The notes: generated from the sequence alone by a model not told the origin. Shown: positions 10,442-19,443, counted from the first letter of the stretch. The stretch: DNA of 64,000 nt from Nocardioides gansuensis (GCF_003076135.1 NZ_QDGZ01000012.1:1-64000); one strand, 5' to 3'. Numbers and translations: made by a program.

Positions 10442-12883
10442 TCAGCGCTGGCGTGCCTCGAGGATGCGCGAGAGCACGAAGTTGTTCGCGTGCAGCTGGT
10501 TGCGGGCGTAGGCGCTGATGCGCTCGTCGCTCGCGGCCTCCTGGGCTCGAGCCAGGAACTCGGCGTTGCCCGCACCGAGCGGGTACATCGCCCGGATCAC
10601 GACGCCCTGGTTGAGCAGGCCGCCCTGCAGGCTGCGCAGCTCGTCGAGGTAGCGCAGCGCGAACGGGGCGAGCAGCTCGGCCTGCTGGGGCCGCCAGAAC
10701 ATGGCGCCCAGCTCGAGCGTCTCGCGGCTCGCCGGCACGGAGTAGTCGACGAAGAAGGCCTTCCAGACCTCCTCCTTGGACTCGACGTGCGGGTGTGCCG
10801 CCAGGACGCGGAGCCGCTTGGTGTGGGCGTCTGGGTCAGGGTCGGACTCGAGCAGGGCCTGGACCGCCTCCGGGTCGTGCTGGTCGAGCTCGGCCCGGCG
10901 CGCGGCCATCCGCCACGCGAGGTCGGTGTCGGTGGCCGCCTCCACCGCCTCCTCCAGGGCGGCCCAGTGGGCGTCGGTGGATGCCGTCACGGCCAGCGTC
11001 CGCAGCGCCGGCTGCCGGTGCTCCGGCAGCTTGGACAGCGCCAGGGTCACATCGGCGAGCTCCGCCACCAGCGCGGGCGACTCGGCGGCGGAGGCCCACC
11101 TGCCTGCGAAGGCCGCGCCCATCAACAGGAACGGCTCGATCAGGGCCGGGCTGCGCTCGGCCGCCAGTGCCCGGGTGGTGGCCCGGGCCGCGTCGCGCGG
11201 AGCCAGCTCGCCGAGGAGCAGCAGCTGGGTGCAGGTGCCGATGACCAGCGCCCGCGACGTCGCGTCGGGCAGCTCGGCCACGCGCTCCAGCATCAGCCGC
11301 AGCGACGTCGGGTCGGGCCGGACGGCGGCGAAGGTCAGGTCGCCAGCGTTGAGCAGCCGCAGGTCGCCCTCGGGCAGGTCGAGCTCCACCCGCGGCGCCG
11401 TCATCTCGACCGACATGGTGCCGGTCGGCCGCAGGCGGTCGCCCGACGCGTCGTACGACGCCACGTCGAGGCGGTGGGGCCGCGGGTCCTGGTCGTCGGG
11501 GGACTCCGCCACCAGGGTGCTGCCCTCGAGGCTGATGACGTCGGTGCCGGCCCGGTCGAGCCACGCGGTCGTCCACTCGCCGAGGTCGCGGCCGGCGGCC
11601 GCGCCGAAGGCGCTCATCAGGTCGTCGAGGACGGTGTTGCCCCACGCATGGTCGCGGAAGTAGCTGCGCAGGCCCTCGACGAAGGCGTCCTCGCCGATGT
11701 AGGCCATCAGCTGCTGGAGCACGCTCTGGCCCTTGATGTAGGTGATCGCGTCGAAGTTGGCCATCGCGGACGCGACGTCCGGCACGTCGCCCCGGATGGG
11801 GTGGCGGCCCGGGCCCATGTCCATCTCGTAGGCCGTGCGCTTGAAGAGCGCGAGGAAGCTGCCCCACTGCTCGTCGAACTCCGTCGCGCGGGCCAGGCTC
11901 CAGTTGGACGCCCAGGAGGCGAACGCCTCGTTGAGCCAGAGGTCGTCCCACCAGCGCATGGTGACGAGGTCGCCGAACCACATGTGCGCCATCTCGTGGT
12001 GGATGAACTCGGCCCGCACGTCGCGCTGGTTGTGGGTCGGGGGAGTGCGGAACAGCTGGCTGTCGCCGTAGGTGACGCAGCCCCAGTTCTCCATCGCGCC
12101 GCCGAGGTTGGGCACGAAGACCTGGTCGTAGCGCTCCTGCGGGAACGGCATGCCGAACTTCTCGCCGAAGAACGCCAGGCCCTGCCGGGTGAGCGTCACC
12201 AGCTCCTCGAGGTCGCGCTCGAGGTGGGGGACCAGCGACTGGCGGCAGAAGAAGCCGAGGTCGTAGCCGTCGTGCTGCTGGCGGACCTCGTGGAACGGGC
12301 CCGCGTTGACCACGACGACGTACGTCGAGAGCCTCGGGGTGTCGGGGAAGGTCCAGACCCTGCCGGCTTCGGTCTCCACGACCGACTCGGGGGCGCCGTT
12401 GGACGTCACCAGCCAGGTGTCCGGCGCCGTGACGACGAAGTGGTGCGGGGCCTTGAGGTCGGGCTGGTCGAAGCAGGCCCACAGCCGCCGCGCCTCGTCG
12501 GGCTCGAGGCTGGTCCAGACGTAGACCAGCCCGTCGGTCGGGTCGACCGTGCGCAGGATGCCCTCGCCCTTGCCGGTGTTGCGGGTGCTCGCCTCGACGA
12601 CGAGCACGTTGTGGGCGGCCAGGTCGTGCAGCGGCAGGCGGCCGCCCTCGGCGGTCGTGATGTCCAGCTCGGCACCGTTGAGGGTTGCGCGCGTGATGTC
12701 GGCGGCGCAGTCCACGAAGGTCGCCGCCCCGGGTGAGGGGCAGCTGAACGTGATCGTGCTCGTCGAGGTGAAGAGGTGGCCCTCGAGGAGACCGGTGAGG
12801 TCGACGTCGATGTCGTAGCGGTCCACGGTGACGAGGGCTGACCGGGTCGCGGCCTCCTCGCGGGTCAGGGTGAGCAAGGTCAT
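10442..12883 (-). CDS. pepN: Aminopeptidase N (M1 family)
   Basis: This zinc aminopeptidase removes N-terminal residues from peptides in the cytoplasm. The 813-residue protein shows the exopeptidase motif GGAMENWG and the zinc site HEMAHMWFGD with the distal glutamate in NEAFASW about 20 residues later. A C-terminal ERAP1-like helical domain fills the last 300 residues, typical for actinobacterial PepN. The ATG at 12883 is chosen because a TACGGT box lies seven bases upstream within a symmetric divergent promoter shared with the NUDIX gene. Confidence 0.96.
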   Translation of the reverse strand: MTLLTLTREEAATRSALVTVDRYDIDVDLTGLLEGHLFTSTSTITFSCPSPGAATFVDCAADITRATLNGAELDITTAEGGRLPLHDLAAHNVLVVEASTRNTGKGEGILRTVDPTDGLVYVWTSLEPDEARRLWACFDQPDLKAPHHFVVTAPDTWLVTSNGAPESVVETEAGRVWTFPDTPRLSTYVVVVNAGPFHEVRQQHDGYDLGFFCRQSLVPHLERDLEELVTLTRQGLAFFGEKFGMPFPQERYDQVFVPNLGGAMENWGCVTYGDSQLFRTPPTHNQRDVRAEFIHHEMAHMWFGDLVTMRWWDDLWLNEAFASWASNWSLARATEFDEQWGSFLALFKRTAYEMDMGPGRHPIRGDVPDVASAMANFDAITYIKGQSVLQQLMAYIGEDAFVEGLRSYFRDHAWGNTVLDDLMSAFGAAAGRDLGEWTTAWLDRAGTDVISLEGSTLVAESPDDQDPRPHRLDVASYDASGDRLRPTGTMSVEMTAPRVELDLPEGDLRLLNAGDLTFAAVRPDPTSLRLMLERVAELPDATSRALVIGTCTQLLLLGELAPRDAARATTRALAAERSPALIEPFLLMGAAFAGRWASAAESPALVAELADVTLALSKLPEHRQPALRTLAVTASTDAHWAALEEAVEAATDTDLAWRMAARRAELDQHDPEAVQALLESDPDPDAHTKRLRVLAAHPHVESKEEVWKAFFVDYSVPASRETLELGAMFWRPQQAELLAPFALRYLDELRSLQGGLLNQGVVIRAMYPLGAGNAEFLARAQEAASDERISAYARNQLHANNFVLSRILEARQR

Positions 12884-12890
12884 GGAGGTG

Positions 12891-12922
12891 ACCGTATCCC
12901 GCGGCGACCAGCGGGATACGGT
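12891..12922. promoter_or_regulatory. Symmetric divergent promoter of pepN and the NUDIX gene
   Basis: A perfect 12-bp inverted repeat (ACCGTATCCCGC at 12891-12902 and its complement at 12911-12922) is split by 8 bp. Each outer arm contains TACGGT as a -10 box, and each lies exactly seven bases from the start codon of its gene. RNA polymerase bound for one gene would cover the -10 of the other, so the two promoters should exclude one another. Confidence 0.6.
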
Positions 12923-12929
12923 CGGAGCC

Positions 12930-13544
12930 ATGCATCCCGAGGTGAGGGGCGAGGCGGTCGCCGACCGGCCCGCGAGCTGGCCGGTCGTCAGCAGCAGGGA
13001 CGTCCACCGTGACTCCTGGGTGGTGGCCGTGCGCGAGGACGTCGTGACGCGTCCGAGCGACCCGGACGACCGCTTCGTGCGGCTCTCGGTGGAGCACCCG
13101 GGGGCGGTGGTCGTGCTCGCCGTCGACGCCGACGAGCGGGTGCTCTGCCTGCGCCAGTACCGGCACACTTCGCAGCACGACTTCGTCGAGCTCCCCGCCG
13201 GCCTGCGGGACGCGGGTGACGAGCCTCCGGTCGAGACGGCCAAGCGCGAGCTGCGCGAGGAGGCCGAGCTGCAGGCGACCTCGTGGCAGCTGATGCTGAG
13301 CACCTACGCCAGCGCCGGCATCACCAGCGAGGTGCACGAGATCTTCCTGGCGCGCGGGCTCTCCCACGCACCACGAGGAGACTTCGCGATGCTGCACGAG
13401 GAGGCCGAGATGGAGGTCTTCTGGGTGCCGATGGCCGACCTCCTCGAGGCCGTCCTCGACGGCCGGGTCCGCCAGGGGCCCCTCGTGCAGGGCGTGCTCG
13501 CCTACGACGTGCTGAAGCGGCGCGGGGGTCTCGCCCCGATGTGA
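12930..13544 (+). CDS. NUDIX hydrolase, ADP-ribose pyrophosphatase type
   Basis: This 204-residue NUDIX protein probably splits ADP-ribose to AMP and ribose 5-phosphate. The NUDIX box runs through GLRDAGD, ETAKRELREEAEL near residues 90-112. After it comes the STYASAGITSEVHEIFLARGL segment (split here by description: STYASAGITSE then VHEIFLARGL), which is typical of ADP-ribose pyrophosphatases. It sits next to pyrG/pepN, as Rv1700 sits next to pyrG in mycobacteria. The ATG at 12930 is preferred over an earlier in-frame GTG or ATG because of the promoter placement. Confidence 0.9.
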   Translation: MHPEVRGEAVADRPASWPVVSSRDVHRDSWVVAVREDVVTRPSDPDDRFVRLSVEHPGAVVVLAVDADERVLCLRQYRHTSQHDFVELPAGLRDAGDEPPVETAKRELREEAELQATSWQLMLSTYASAGITSEVHEIFLARGLSHAPRGDFAMLHEEAEMEVFWVPMADLLEAVLDGRVRQGPLVQGVLAYDVLKRRGGLAPM

Positions 13545-13558
13545 CGTCGGTGGGCGGT

Positions 13559-13586
13559 AGTGTCGTGCCGCTGTGACACTAGTCAC
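13559..13586. promoter_or_regulatory. Inverted repeats upstream of ald (candidate operator)
   Basis: AGTGTC (13559-13564) and GACACT (13575-13580) form a 6-bp inverted repeat with a 10-base spacer. It is nested with GTGAC (13573-13577) and GTCAC (13582-13586), separated by ACTA. This could be an operator for an Lrp/AldR-type regulator of ald. That is an inference from position only. Confidence 0.35.
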
Positions 13587-13619
13587 GGCGAGCGGACCGG
13601 ACGGCAGGGAGGCCACGCG

Positions 13620-14735
13620 GTGAAGGTCGGCGTACCGAAGGAAGTCAAGAACCACGAGTACCGGGTGGCACTCACGCCCGTCGGGGTGCACGAGCTGACT
13701 GCCCACGGCCACGACGTGTACGTCGAGCAGGGCGCGGGCCTGGGGTCCCAGGTCCCCGACGAGGAGTACGCCGCGGCAGGCGCCACGATCCTCGACACCG
13801 CCGACGACGTCTGGGGCCACGTCGACCTGGTCCTCAAGGTGAAGGAGCCCGTCGCCGAGGAGTACCACCGCCTGCGCGAGGGCCTCACCCTCTTCACCTT
13901 CCTCCACCTCGCGGCCGACAAGCCGCTCACGGAGAAGCTGCTGGCCCGCAAGGTCACCGCGATCGCCTACGAGACCGTCCAGCTGCCCTCGGGCGCGCTG
14001 CCGCTGCTCTACCCGATGTCCGAGGTGGCCGGCTGCCTGGCCCCGCAGGTCGGCGCGCACGCGCTGCTCAAGGCCCAGGGCGGTCGCGGTGTGCTGATGG
14101 GTGGCGTGGGCGGCGTCGCCAACGCCAAGGTCGTCATCATCGGTGCCGGCGTGTCCGGGCAGAACGCCGCCAACATCGCCCTCGGCATGGGCGCCGACGT
14201 GACGCTGCTCGACACCGACCTGGACAAGCTGCGACTGTCCTTCTGGCGCTACAACAACCGCGTCCACGGGCTGGCCTCGTCCAGGCTCGCGATCCAGCAG
14301 CAGGTGCGGGAGGCCGACATGGTCATCGGAGCCGTGCTGATCCCCGGTGCCGCGGCGCCCAAGCTGGTCAGCAACGAGCTGGTCTCGCAGATGAAGCCGG
14401 GCTCGGTCCTGGTCGATATCGCCGTCGACCAGGGCGGCTGCTTCGAGGACACCCGGCCGACCACCCACGCCGACCCGACGTTCCAGGTGCACGGCTCGAC
14501 GTTCTACTGCGTGGCGAACATGCCCGGCGCGGTGCCCAACACCTCGACGTACGCCCTCACCAACGCGACCCTGCCCTATGTCGTGGCGCTGGCCGACAAG
14601 GGCTGGCAGCAGGCCTGCCGCGACGACCACAGCCTCGCGCTCGGCCTCAACACCCACGCCGGGCAGCTCACGAACGCGCCGGTCGGCGAGGCGGTCGGCA
14701 TCGAGGCAACCGCACCGGAGGCCGTGCTCGCGTGA
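13620..14735 (+). CDS. ald: Alanine dehydrogenase
   Basis: This enzyme interconverts L-alanine and pyruvate plus ammonia with NAD+. The 371-residue protein begins MKVGVPKEVKNHEYRVALTP and contains the substrate-binding FLHLAADK (catalytic Lys and His region), the Rossmann loop GAGVSGQNAA near residue 176 and the AVDQGGC motif. Length is typical. The GTG at 13620 has a GGGAGG Shine-Dalgarno (13607-13612) seven bases before it. The end overlaps xerD by 4 bp (GTGA). Confidence 0.97.
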   Translation: MKVGVPKEVKNHEYRVALTPVGVHELTAHGHDVYVEQGAGLGSQVPDEEYAAAGATILDTADDVWGHVDLVLKVKEPVAEEYHRLREGLTLFTFLHLAADKPLTEKLLARKVTAIAYETVQLPSGALPLLYPMSEVAGCLAPQVGAHALLKAQGGRGVLMGGVGGVANAKVVIIGAGVSGQNAANIALGMGADVTLLDTDLDKLRLSFWRYNNRVHGLASSRLAIQQQVREADMVIGAVLIPGAAAPKLVSNELVSQMKPGSVLVDIAVDQGGCFEDTRPTTHADPTFQVHGSTFYCVANMPGAVPNTSTYALTNATLPYVVALADKGWQQACRDDHSLALGLNTHAGQLTNAPVGEAVGIEATAPEAVLA

Positions 14736-15646
14736 TCGACCGCGCCGTCCGGACCTATCTCGACCACCTGGGCGTGGAGCGCGGGCTGGCGGCCAACACG
14801 CTCACGTCGTACAAGCGCGACCTGCGGCGCTACGTCGAGTTCCTGGACGGCCGGCAGATCAGCTCCTTCGACGAGGTGACAGAGGACGTCGTCGCGGACT
14901 TCCTGGTCAGCCTCCGCGAGGGTGGGCCGGACCACCCGCCGCTGAGCTCGACGTCGGCGGCTCGCACGGTGGTGGCGGTCCGCGGCTTCCACAAGTTCGC
15001 GGTACGGGACGGGCTGGCGACGGCCGACCCGGCCAGCGGCGTGAAGCCGCCGGCGCCGGCGAAGCGGCTGCCGAAGGCCCTGCCGCTGTCCGACGTCGAG
15101 GCGATCCTGGACGCCGCGGGCGCGCCGGGCACGCCACTGGCGCTGCGCGACCGGGCCCTGCTGGAGCTGCTCTACGGCACGGGGGCGCGCATCTCGGAGG
15201 GCGTCGGCCTGGACGTGGACGACCTCGACGCCGTCGACGGCACCGTGCTCCTGCGCGGCAAGGGCTCCAAGGAGCGGCTCGTGCCCGTGGGCGGCTATGC
15301 GCTGGCCGCGGTGGACGCCTACCTGACCCGGGCCCGGCCCGGGCTGGTCGCCCAGGGCAAGGGCACCCCGGCCCTGTTCCTCAACGCCCGCGGCGGGCGG
15401 CTGTCGCGGCAGAGCGCCTGGGCGGTGCTGGCCAAGGCAGCCGACCGGGCCGGTGTCACCAAGGCGGTCTCGCCGCACACGCTGCGCCACTCCTTCGCCA
15501 CCCACCTGCTCGACGGCGGCGCCGACGTGCGCGTCGTGCAGGAGCTGCTGGGCCACGCCTCCGTCACCACGACGCAGGTCTACACCCTCGTCACCGTCGA
15601 CAACCTCCGCGAGGTCTTCGCGACGGCCCACCCGAGGGCCCGATGA
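14732..15646 (+). CDS. xerD: Site-specific tyrosine recombinase XerD
   Basis: XerD resolves chromosome dimers at dif with XerC. The 304-residue protein has an N-terminal SAM-like core-binding domain (RAVRTYLDHLGVERGLAANT, residues 3-22) and a C-terminal catalytic domain. The full catalytic set is visible: Arg in GTGARISE, Lys in GKGSKERLVP, HTLRHSFATHLL, LGHAS and the nucleophile Tyr in TTQVYT. The same gene lies near pyrG in mycobacteria (Rv1701), so it is the housekeeping recombinase and not a phage integrase. Start and stop both overlap the neighbouring genes by 4 bp. Confidence 0.95.
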   Translation: MIDRAVRTYLDHLGVERGLAANTLTSYKRDLRRYVEFLDGRQISSFDEVTEDVVADFLVSLREGGPDHPPLSSTSAARTVVAVRGFHKFAVRDGLATADPASGVKPPAPAKRLPKALPLSDVEAILDAAGAPGTPLALRDRALLELLYGTGARISEGVGLDVDDLDAVDGTVLLRGKGSKERLVPVGGYALAAVDAYLTRARPGLVAQGKGTPALFLNARGGRLSRQSAWAVLAKAADRAGVTKAVSPHTLRHSFATHLLDGGADVRVVQELLGHASVTTTQVYTLVTVDNLREVFATAHPRAR

Positions 15647-16716
15647 CCGGCCGGCCCGTGCGCGCCGCGTCCGCAGCCCTCGTGCTGGGGCTGCTCGCCG
15701 GTGCCTGCACGGGCGGTGGGGAGCCGACGCCCGCGGAGCCGTCGCCCACTCGGCCGACCGCGTCCGCCTCGCCCACCGAGAGCCCTGCCGAGGAGTCGTC
15801 GGCTGCCACGCCGTCGCCCTCGGAGACCTCGCGGTCTCCCTCGCCGGTCTCGGTCCCGGCGCTCTTCGAGCGCACCTACCGCGGCGGTGGCCTGCGGCTC
15901 GGGGCTGTGCGGGAGCAGACGGCCGCCTACACGTCGTACGACGTGACCTATCGCAGCGACGACCTGACCATCTCAGGCGTGCTCAACGTCCCTGCCGGCA
16001 GGGGCCCCTTCCCAGCGGTCGTGCTGGCGCACGGCTACATCGACCCGGCCTACTACGTCCGCGGCCAGGGGATGACCCGCGAGCGCGGCTACCTCGCCGA
16101 GCGCGGCTTCGTCGCGCTGCACGTCGACTACCGCAACCACGCCGAGTCGAGCGACGACGCCAGCATGGTGAGCCTGCTGCGGCTCGGCTACGCCGTCGAC
16201 GTGATCAACGCCGTGCATGCCCTGCGCCGCACGCAGGCGGTGCCGGTCGACGACGACCGGCTCTTCCTGATGGGGCGCTCGATGGGCGGGGGAGTCGTGC
16301 AGACCGCGCTCGTCGCCCAGCCCGGCCTGGTGTCCGCGGCGGCGCAGTGGGCGCCGGTGAGCTCGCGCGCCGCGGAGAACTTCGACAGGTGGATCCGCCG
16401 CGATCCAGGCCGGTCGGGCCTGGTGGACGCGATCAGTCGCCGGTTCGGGCTGCCCGAGGACGCGCCGAGGTTCTGGCGCGAGATGAGCCCGCGCACCTAC
16501 TTCCACCGGGTCACCGAGCCGGTGCTGACCGTGCAGGGCGGCTCCGACGACACCTGCCCGCCGCGGTGGGCCCGCGCGACCCACCGGGCCCTGCTCCGGG
16601 CTGGGGCCGACTCGACGCTCGCCTGGTACGCCGACGAGGAGCACGCCTTCGGGCCCCGTTTCTTCGGGGCGATGGACCGCACGGTGGCGTTCTTCCGCGC
16701 CAGCTCACGGGGCTGA
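15643..16716 (+). CDS. Secreted lipoprotein alpha/beta-hydrolase (S9/DUF-type peptidase or esterase)
   Basis: This 357-residue protein starts with a lipoprotein signal peptide (LVLGLLAGAC, lipobox cysteine near residue 21). A 40-residue Ser/Pro/Thr-rich linker follows, then an alpha/beta-hydrolase domain. The oxyanion loop LAHGYIDP, nucleophile elbow GRSMGGG, an Asp in QGGSDDTCP and a late His in DEEHAFG make a complete triad of the prolyl-oligopeptidase/acyl-aminoacyl-peptidase type. The substrate cannot be told. It is coupled to xerD by an ATGA overlap, an unusual partnership with no evident functional link. Confidence 0.82.
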   Translation: MTGRPVRAASAALVLGLLAGACTGGGEPTPAEPSPTRPTASASPTESPAEESSAATPSPSETSRSPSPVSVPALFERTYRGGGLRLGAVREQTAAYTSYDVTYRSDDLTISGVLNVPAGRGPFPAVVLAHGYIDPAYYVRGQGMTRERGYLAERGFVALHVDYRNHAESSDDASMVSLLRLGYAVDVINAVHALRRTQAVPVDDDRLFLMGRSMGGGVVQTALVAQPGLVSAAAQWAPVSSRAAENFDRWIRRDPGRSGLVDAISRRFGLPEDAPRFWREMSPRTYFHRVTEPVLTVQGGSDDTCPPRWARATHRALLRAGADSTLAWYADEEHAFGPRFFGAMDRTVAFFRASSRG

Positions 16717-16732
16717 ACGGCGGCAGGGTTGA

Positions 16733-19378
16733 ATGGGGCAGGTGCCCTCCCTCGACGTCCCCACCACGACCGACGCCGACGAGGTGTACGACGTCTTCGC
16801 GGCGTGGGTGGAGGGGCAGGGCCTGACCCTCTATCCGCACCAGGACGAGGCAGTCATCGAACTGCTCGGCGGCAGCCACGTCATCCTCGCGACGCCGACG
16901 GGGTCGGGGAAGTCGCTCGTGGCGACCGCGGCGCACGCCTCCGCCCTGGCTCGCGACCAGGTGAGCTTCTACACCGCTCCCATCAAGGCGCTGGTGAGCG
17001 AGAGGTTCTTCGCGCTCTGCGAGGTCTTCGGCGCCGACAACGTCGGCATGCTCACCGGCGACGCGTCGGTCAACGCGGATGCGCCGATCATCTGCTGCAC
17101 CGCCGAGGTGCTGGCCAACATCGCGCTGCGCGAGGGCCGCACCGCCGACGTCGGCCTCGTCGTGATGGACGAGTTCCACTTCTACGCCGAGCCCGACCGC
17201 GGCTGGGCATGGCAGGTGCCGCTGCTCGAGCTCGGGGACGCACAGTTCCTGCTCATGTCGGCCACCCTGGGCGAGATCGGCTGGCTCGCGGACGACCTCA
17301 CCCGGCGTACGGGCCGCGACACCGCAGTCGTCGACAAGGCCGAGCGTCCGGTGCCGCTCCACTTCACGTGGTCGATGGTGCACCTCGACGAGGCGCTGGA
17401 AGAGCTGGTCACCACCGGCCAGGGGCCGGTCTACGTCGTGCACTTCACCCAGGCGGCCGCCGTCGAACATGCGACGGCGCTGCTGAAGGGGCGGGGTCTC
17501 GATACGCTCGCTGGCGCTCGCTACTCGACCACCGATCGCGAGGAGCGCCGGGCCCAGATCAACGAGCGGATCGCGAGCGTGCGCTTCGGCCCCGGGTTCG
17601 GCCGCACCCTGGCGAAGCTGCTCAAGGCCGGCATCGGCGTCCACCACGCGGGGATGCTGCCGAAGTACCGCCGCCTGGTGGAGCAGCTCGCGCAGGCCGG
17701 GCTGCTCCAGGTCATCTGCGGCACCGACACCCTCGGCGTGGGCATCAACGTGCCGATCCGCACCGTGCTCTTCACGGGGCTGGCGAAGTTCGACGGCAGC
17801 CGCCAGCGGGTGCTCCGCAGCCGCGAGTTCCTGCAGATCGCCGGGCGGGCAGGACGCGCGGGCTTCGACACGGCCGGCTACGTCGTCGTGCAGGCGCCGG
17901 AGCACGTGATCGACAACGAGAAGGCGAAGGCCAAGGCCGAGGCGAAGAACGCCGCACCAGGCGCCAACCCGAAGCGGAAGTCCAAGGCACAGCTGAAGAA
18001 GCCGCCCGAGGGCACCGTGGTCTGGACCGAGCAGACCTACGACAAGCTCGTGGCCGGGACGCCCGAGCGACTGGCGTCGCGGATGAAGGTCGACAACGCG
18101 ATGCTCGTCAACGTCCTCAGCCGCGAGGAGGACGCCTTCCCGGTGCTGCGGCGGCTGCTCATGGACAACCACGAGGAGCGGCGCCAGCAGCTCAAGCTGG
18201 CCCGGCGTGCGCTGCGGCTGACCCGCAGCCTGCTCGGCTCGGGCACCGTCACCCGGCTCGACCAGCCGGACGAGCACGGACGGCGGTACGTGCTGACCGT
18301 CGACCTGCCCGACGACTTCGCGCTCAACCAGCCGCTGTCGCACTTCGCCCTGGCCGCGCTCGACGTCCTGGATCCCGAGGCGCCGACGTACGCCCTCGAC
18401 GTCGTCTCGGTCATCGAGTCCGTCCTCGAGGCGCCGCGCCAGGTCCTCTTCGCCCAGCAGCACGCCGCCCGCGGGGAGGCGATCGCGGAGATGAAGGCGG
18501 ACGGCCTCGAGTACGACGAGCGGATGGCGCTGCTGGAGGAGGTGACCTGGCCCCAGCCGCTCCGCGAGCTGCTCGAGGGCCTCTACGAGACCTACCGGCA
18601 GCTGCATCCGTGGCTGCGCGAGGACGCCCTCTCACCCAAGTCGGTGGTGCGCGAGATGTGGGAGCAGGCGATGTCGTTCACCGACTTCGTCGCGCGCTAC
18701 CAGCTCGCGAGGTCGGAGGGGCTGGTGCTGCGCTACCTCACCGACGCCTACCGGACGCTGCGGCAGACCGTGCCCGAGGCGCACCGGTCGCCCGAGGTCG
18801 AGGAGATCGTGGAGTGGCTGGGGGAGACCGTCAGGCAGACCGACTCCTCCCTGCTCGACGAGTGGGAGGCACTGGCAGATCCCGACCACGCGCCGCCGGA
18901 CGTCACCGAGCACGTGCCGCCCGCCCCGCCGCGCCGGCTGTCGTCGCAGCGGGTGTTCGAGGTCATGGTGCGCAACGCGATGTTCGCGCGCGTGCAGGCC
19001 TGTGCGCGGGACGACATCGACGCGTTGGTGCGGCTCGAGCGCGAGGCGGCCGACCGGGTGGAGCCGGCCCGCTCGGTCGTGATGGGACGCTCGGCCTGGG
19101 ACGCGGCCCTCGAGGACTACTACGCCGAGCATGACTCCGTGCTCACCGACGCCGACGCACGCGGCCCGGCTCTCGTATCGCTCGCCCCGGAGCGGGTGGG
19201 GGAGCCGCCGGGGGCCGAGGAGCGCACCACGGCCCGGCTGCGCGACGTACGCCAGACGATCCACGACCCCGAGGACCACCACGACTGGGTGGTCGAGGCG
19301 GTCGTGGACTGCGACGCCTCCGACGAGTGCGGCGAGCTGGTGCTGGTGGCCACGTCGATGCGACGGCTGGACGGTTGA
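16733..19378 (+). CDS. DEAD/DEAH-box helicase with DUF3516 C-terminal domain
   Basis: This 881-residue superfamily 2 helicase resembles the Ski2 group. Walker A is ATPTGSGKS near residues 57-65, motif II is MDEFHFY near residue 146, SAT is LLMSATLG and motif VI is QIAGRAGRAG near residue 366. The C-terminal half is the DUF3516 region seen only in actinobacterial members. It probably acts on RNA. A Nocardioides-type dispersed repeat is inserted in frame at about residues 255-268 (GLDTLAGARYSTTD). A lysine/alanine-rich insert (about residues 400-420) is also lineage-specific. A second possible start, GTG at 16742, would shorten the protein by three residues. Confidence 0.9.
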   Translation: MGQVPSLDVPTTTDADEVYDVFAAWVEGQGLTLYPHQDEAVIELLGGSHVILATPTGSGKSLVATAAHASALARDQVSFYTAPIKALVSERFFALCEVFGADNVGMLTGDASVNADAPIICCTAEVLANIALREGRTADVGLVVMDEFHFYAEPDRGWAWQVPLLELGDAQFLLMSATLGEIGWLADDLTRRTGRDTAVVDKAERPVPLHFTWSMVHLDEALEELVTTGQGPVYVVHFTQAAAVEHATALLKGRGLDTLAGARYSTTDREERRAQINERIASVRFGPGFGRTLAKLLKAGIGVHHAGMLPKYRRLVEQLAQAGLLQVICGTDTLGVGINVPIRTVLFTGLAKFDGSRQRVLRSREFLQIAGRAGRAGFDTAGYVVVQAPEHVIDNEKAKAKAEAKNAAPGANPKRKSKAQLKKPPEGTVVWTEQTYDKLVAGTPERLASRMKVDNAMLVNVLSREEDAFPVLRRLLMDNHEERRQQLKLARRALRLTRSLLGSGTVTRLDQPDEHGRRYVLTVDLPDDFALNQPLSHFALAALDVLDPEAPTYALDVVSVIESVLEAPRQVLFAQQHAARGEAIAEMKADGLEYDERMALLEEVTWPQPLRELLEGLYETYRQLHPWLREDALSPKSVVREMWEQAMSFTDFVARYQLARSEGLVLRYLTDAYRTLRQTVPEAHRSPEVEEIVEWLGETVRQTDSSLLDEWEALADPDHAPPDVTEHVPPAPPRRLSSQRVFEVMVRNAMFARVQACARDDIDALVRLEREAADRVEPARSVVMGRSAWDAALEDYYAEHDSVLTDADARGPALVSLAPERVGEPPGAEERTTARLRDVRQTIHDPEDHHDWVVEAVVDCDASDECGELVLVATSMRRLDG
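17495..17535 (+). repeat. Dispersed REP-like repeat unit inside helicase gene
   Basis: The 41-bp segment contains GGTCTCGATACGCTCGCTGG followed by CGCTCGCTACTCGACCACCGA. I recall this motif as highly repeated, mostly intergenic, in Nocardioides genomes. Here it lies in frame inside the helicase coding region. Only one copy is visible in this window. Confidence 0.6.
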
Positions 19379-19396
19379 CGCTGCCTCCACAGGCTT

Positions 19397-19443
19397 GTGC
19401 ACAGGCGGCCTCGACCTGTGCACGGGAACGGGGCCCGGTGCAC
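19397..19443. promoter_or_regulatory. Three phased GTGCAC palindromes upstream of parA
   Basis: GTGCAC palindromes occur at 19397-19402 (inside TTGTGCACA), 19418-19423 (inside CTGTGCACG) and 19438-19443. Their starts are 21 and 20 bp apart, two helical turns each, so they face the same side of the helix. They lie 40-85 bp before a good promoter. TTGTGCACA is one base away from the DnaA box TTGTCCACA. A regulator or DnaA-like binding cluster is inferred. Confidence 0.4.

Noticed and set aside
14732..15646. Tyrosine recombinase as the integrase of the island at 29 kb.
   Set aside because: It lies 13 kb away in conserved core synteny next to pyrG and parA and has the length and motifs of housekeeping XerD.
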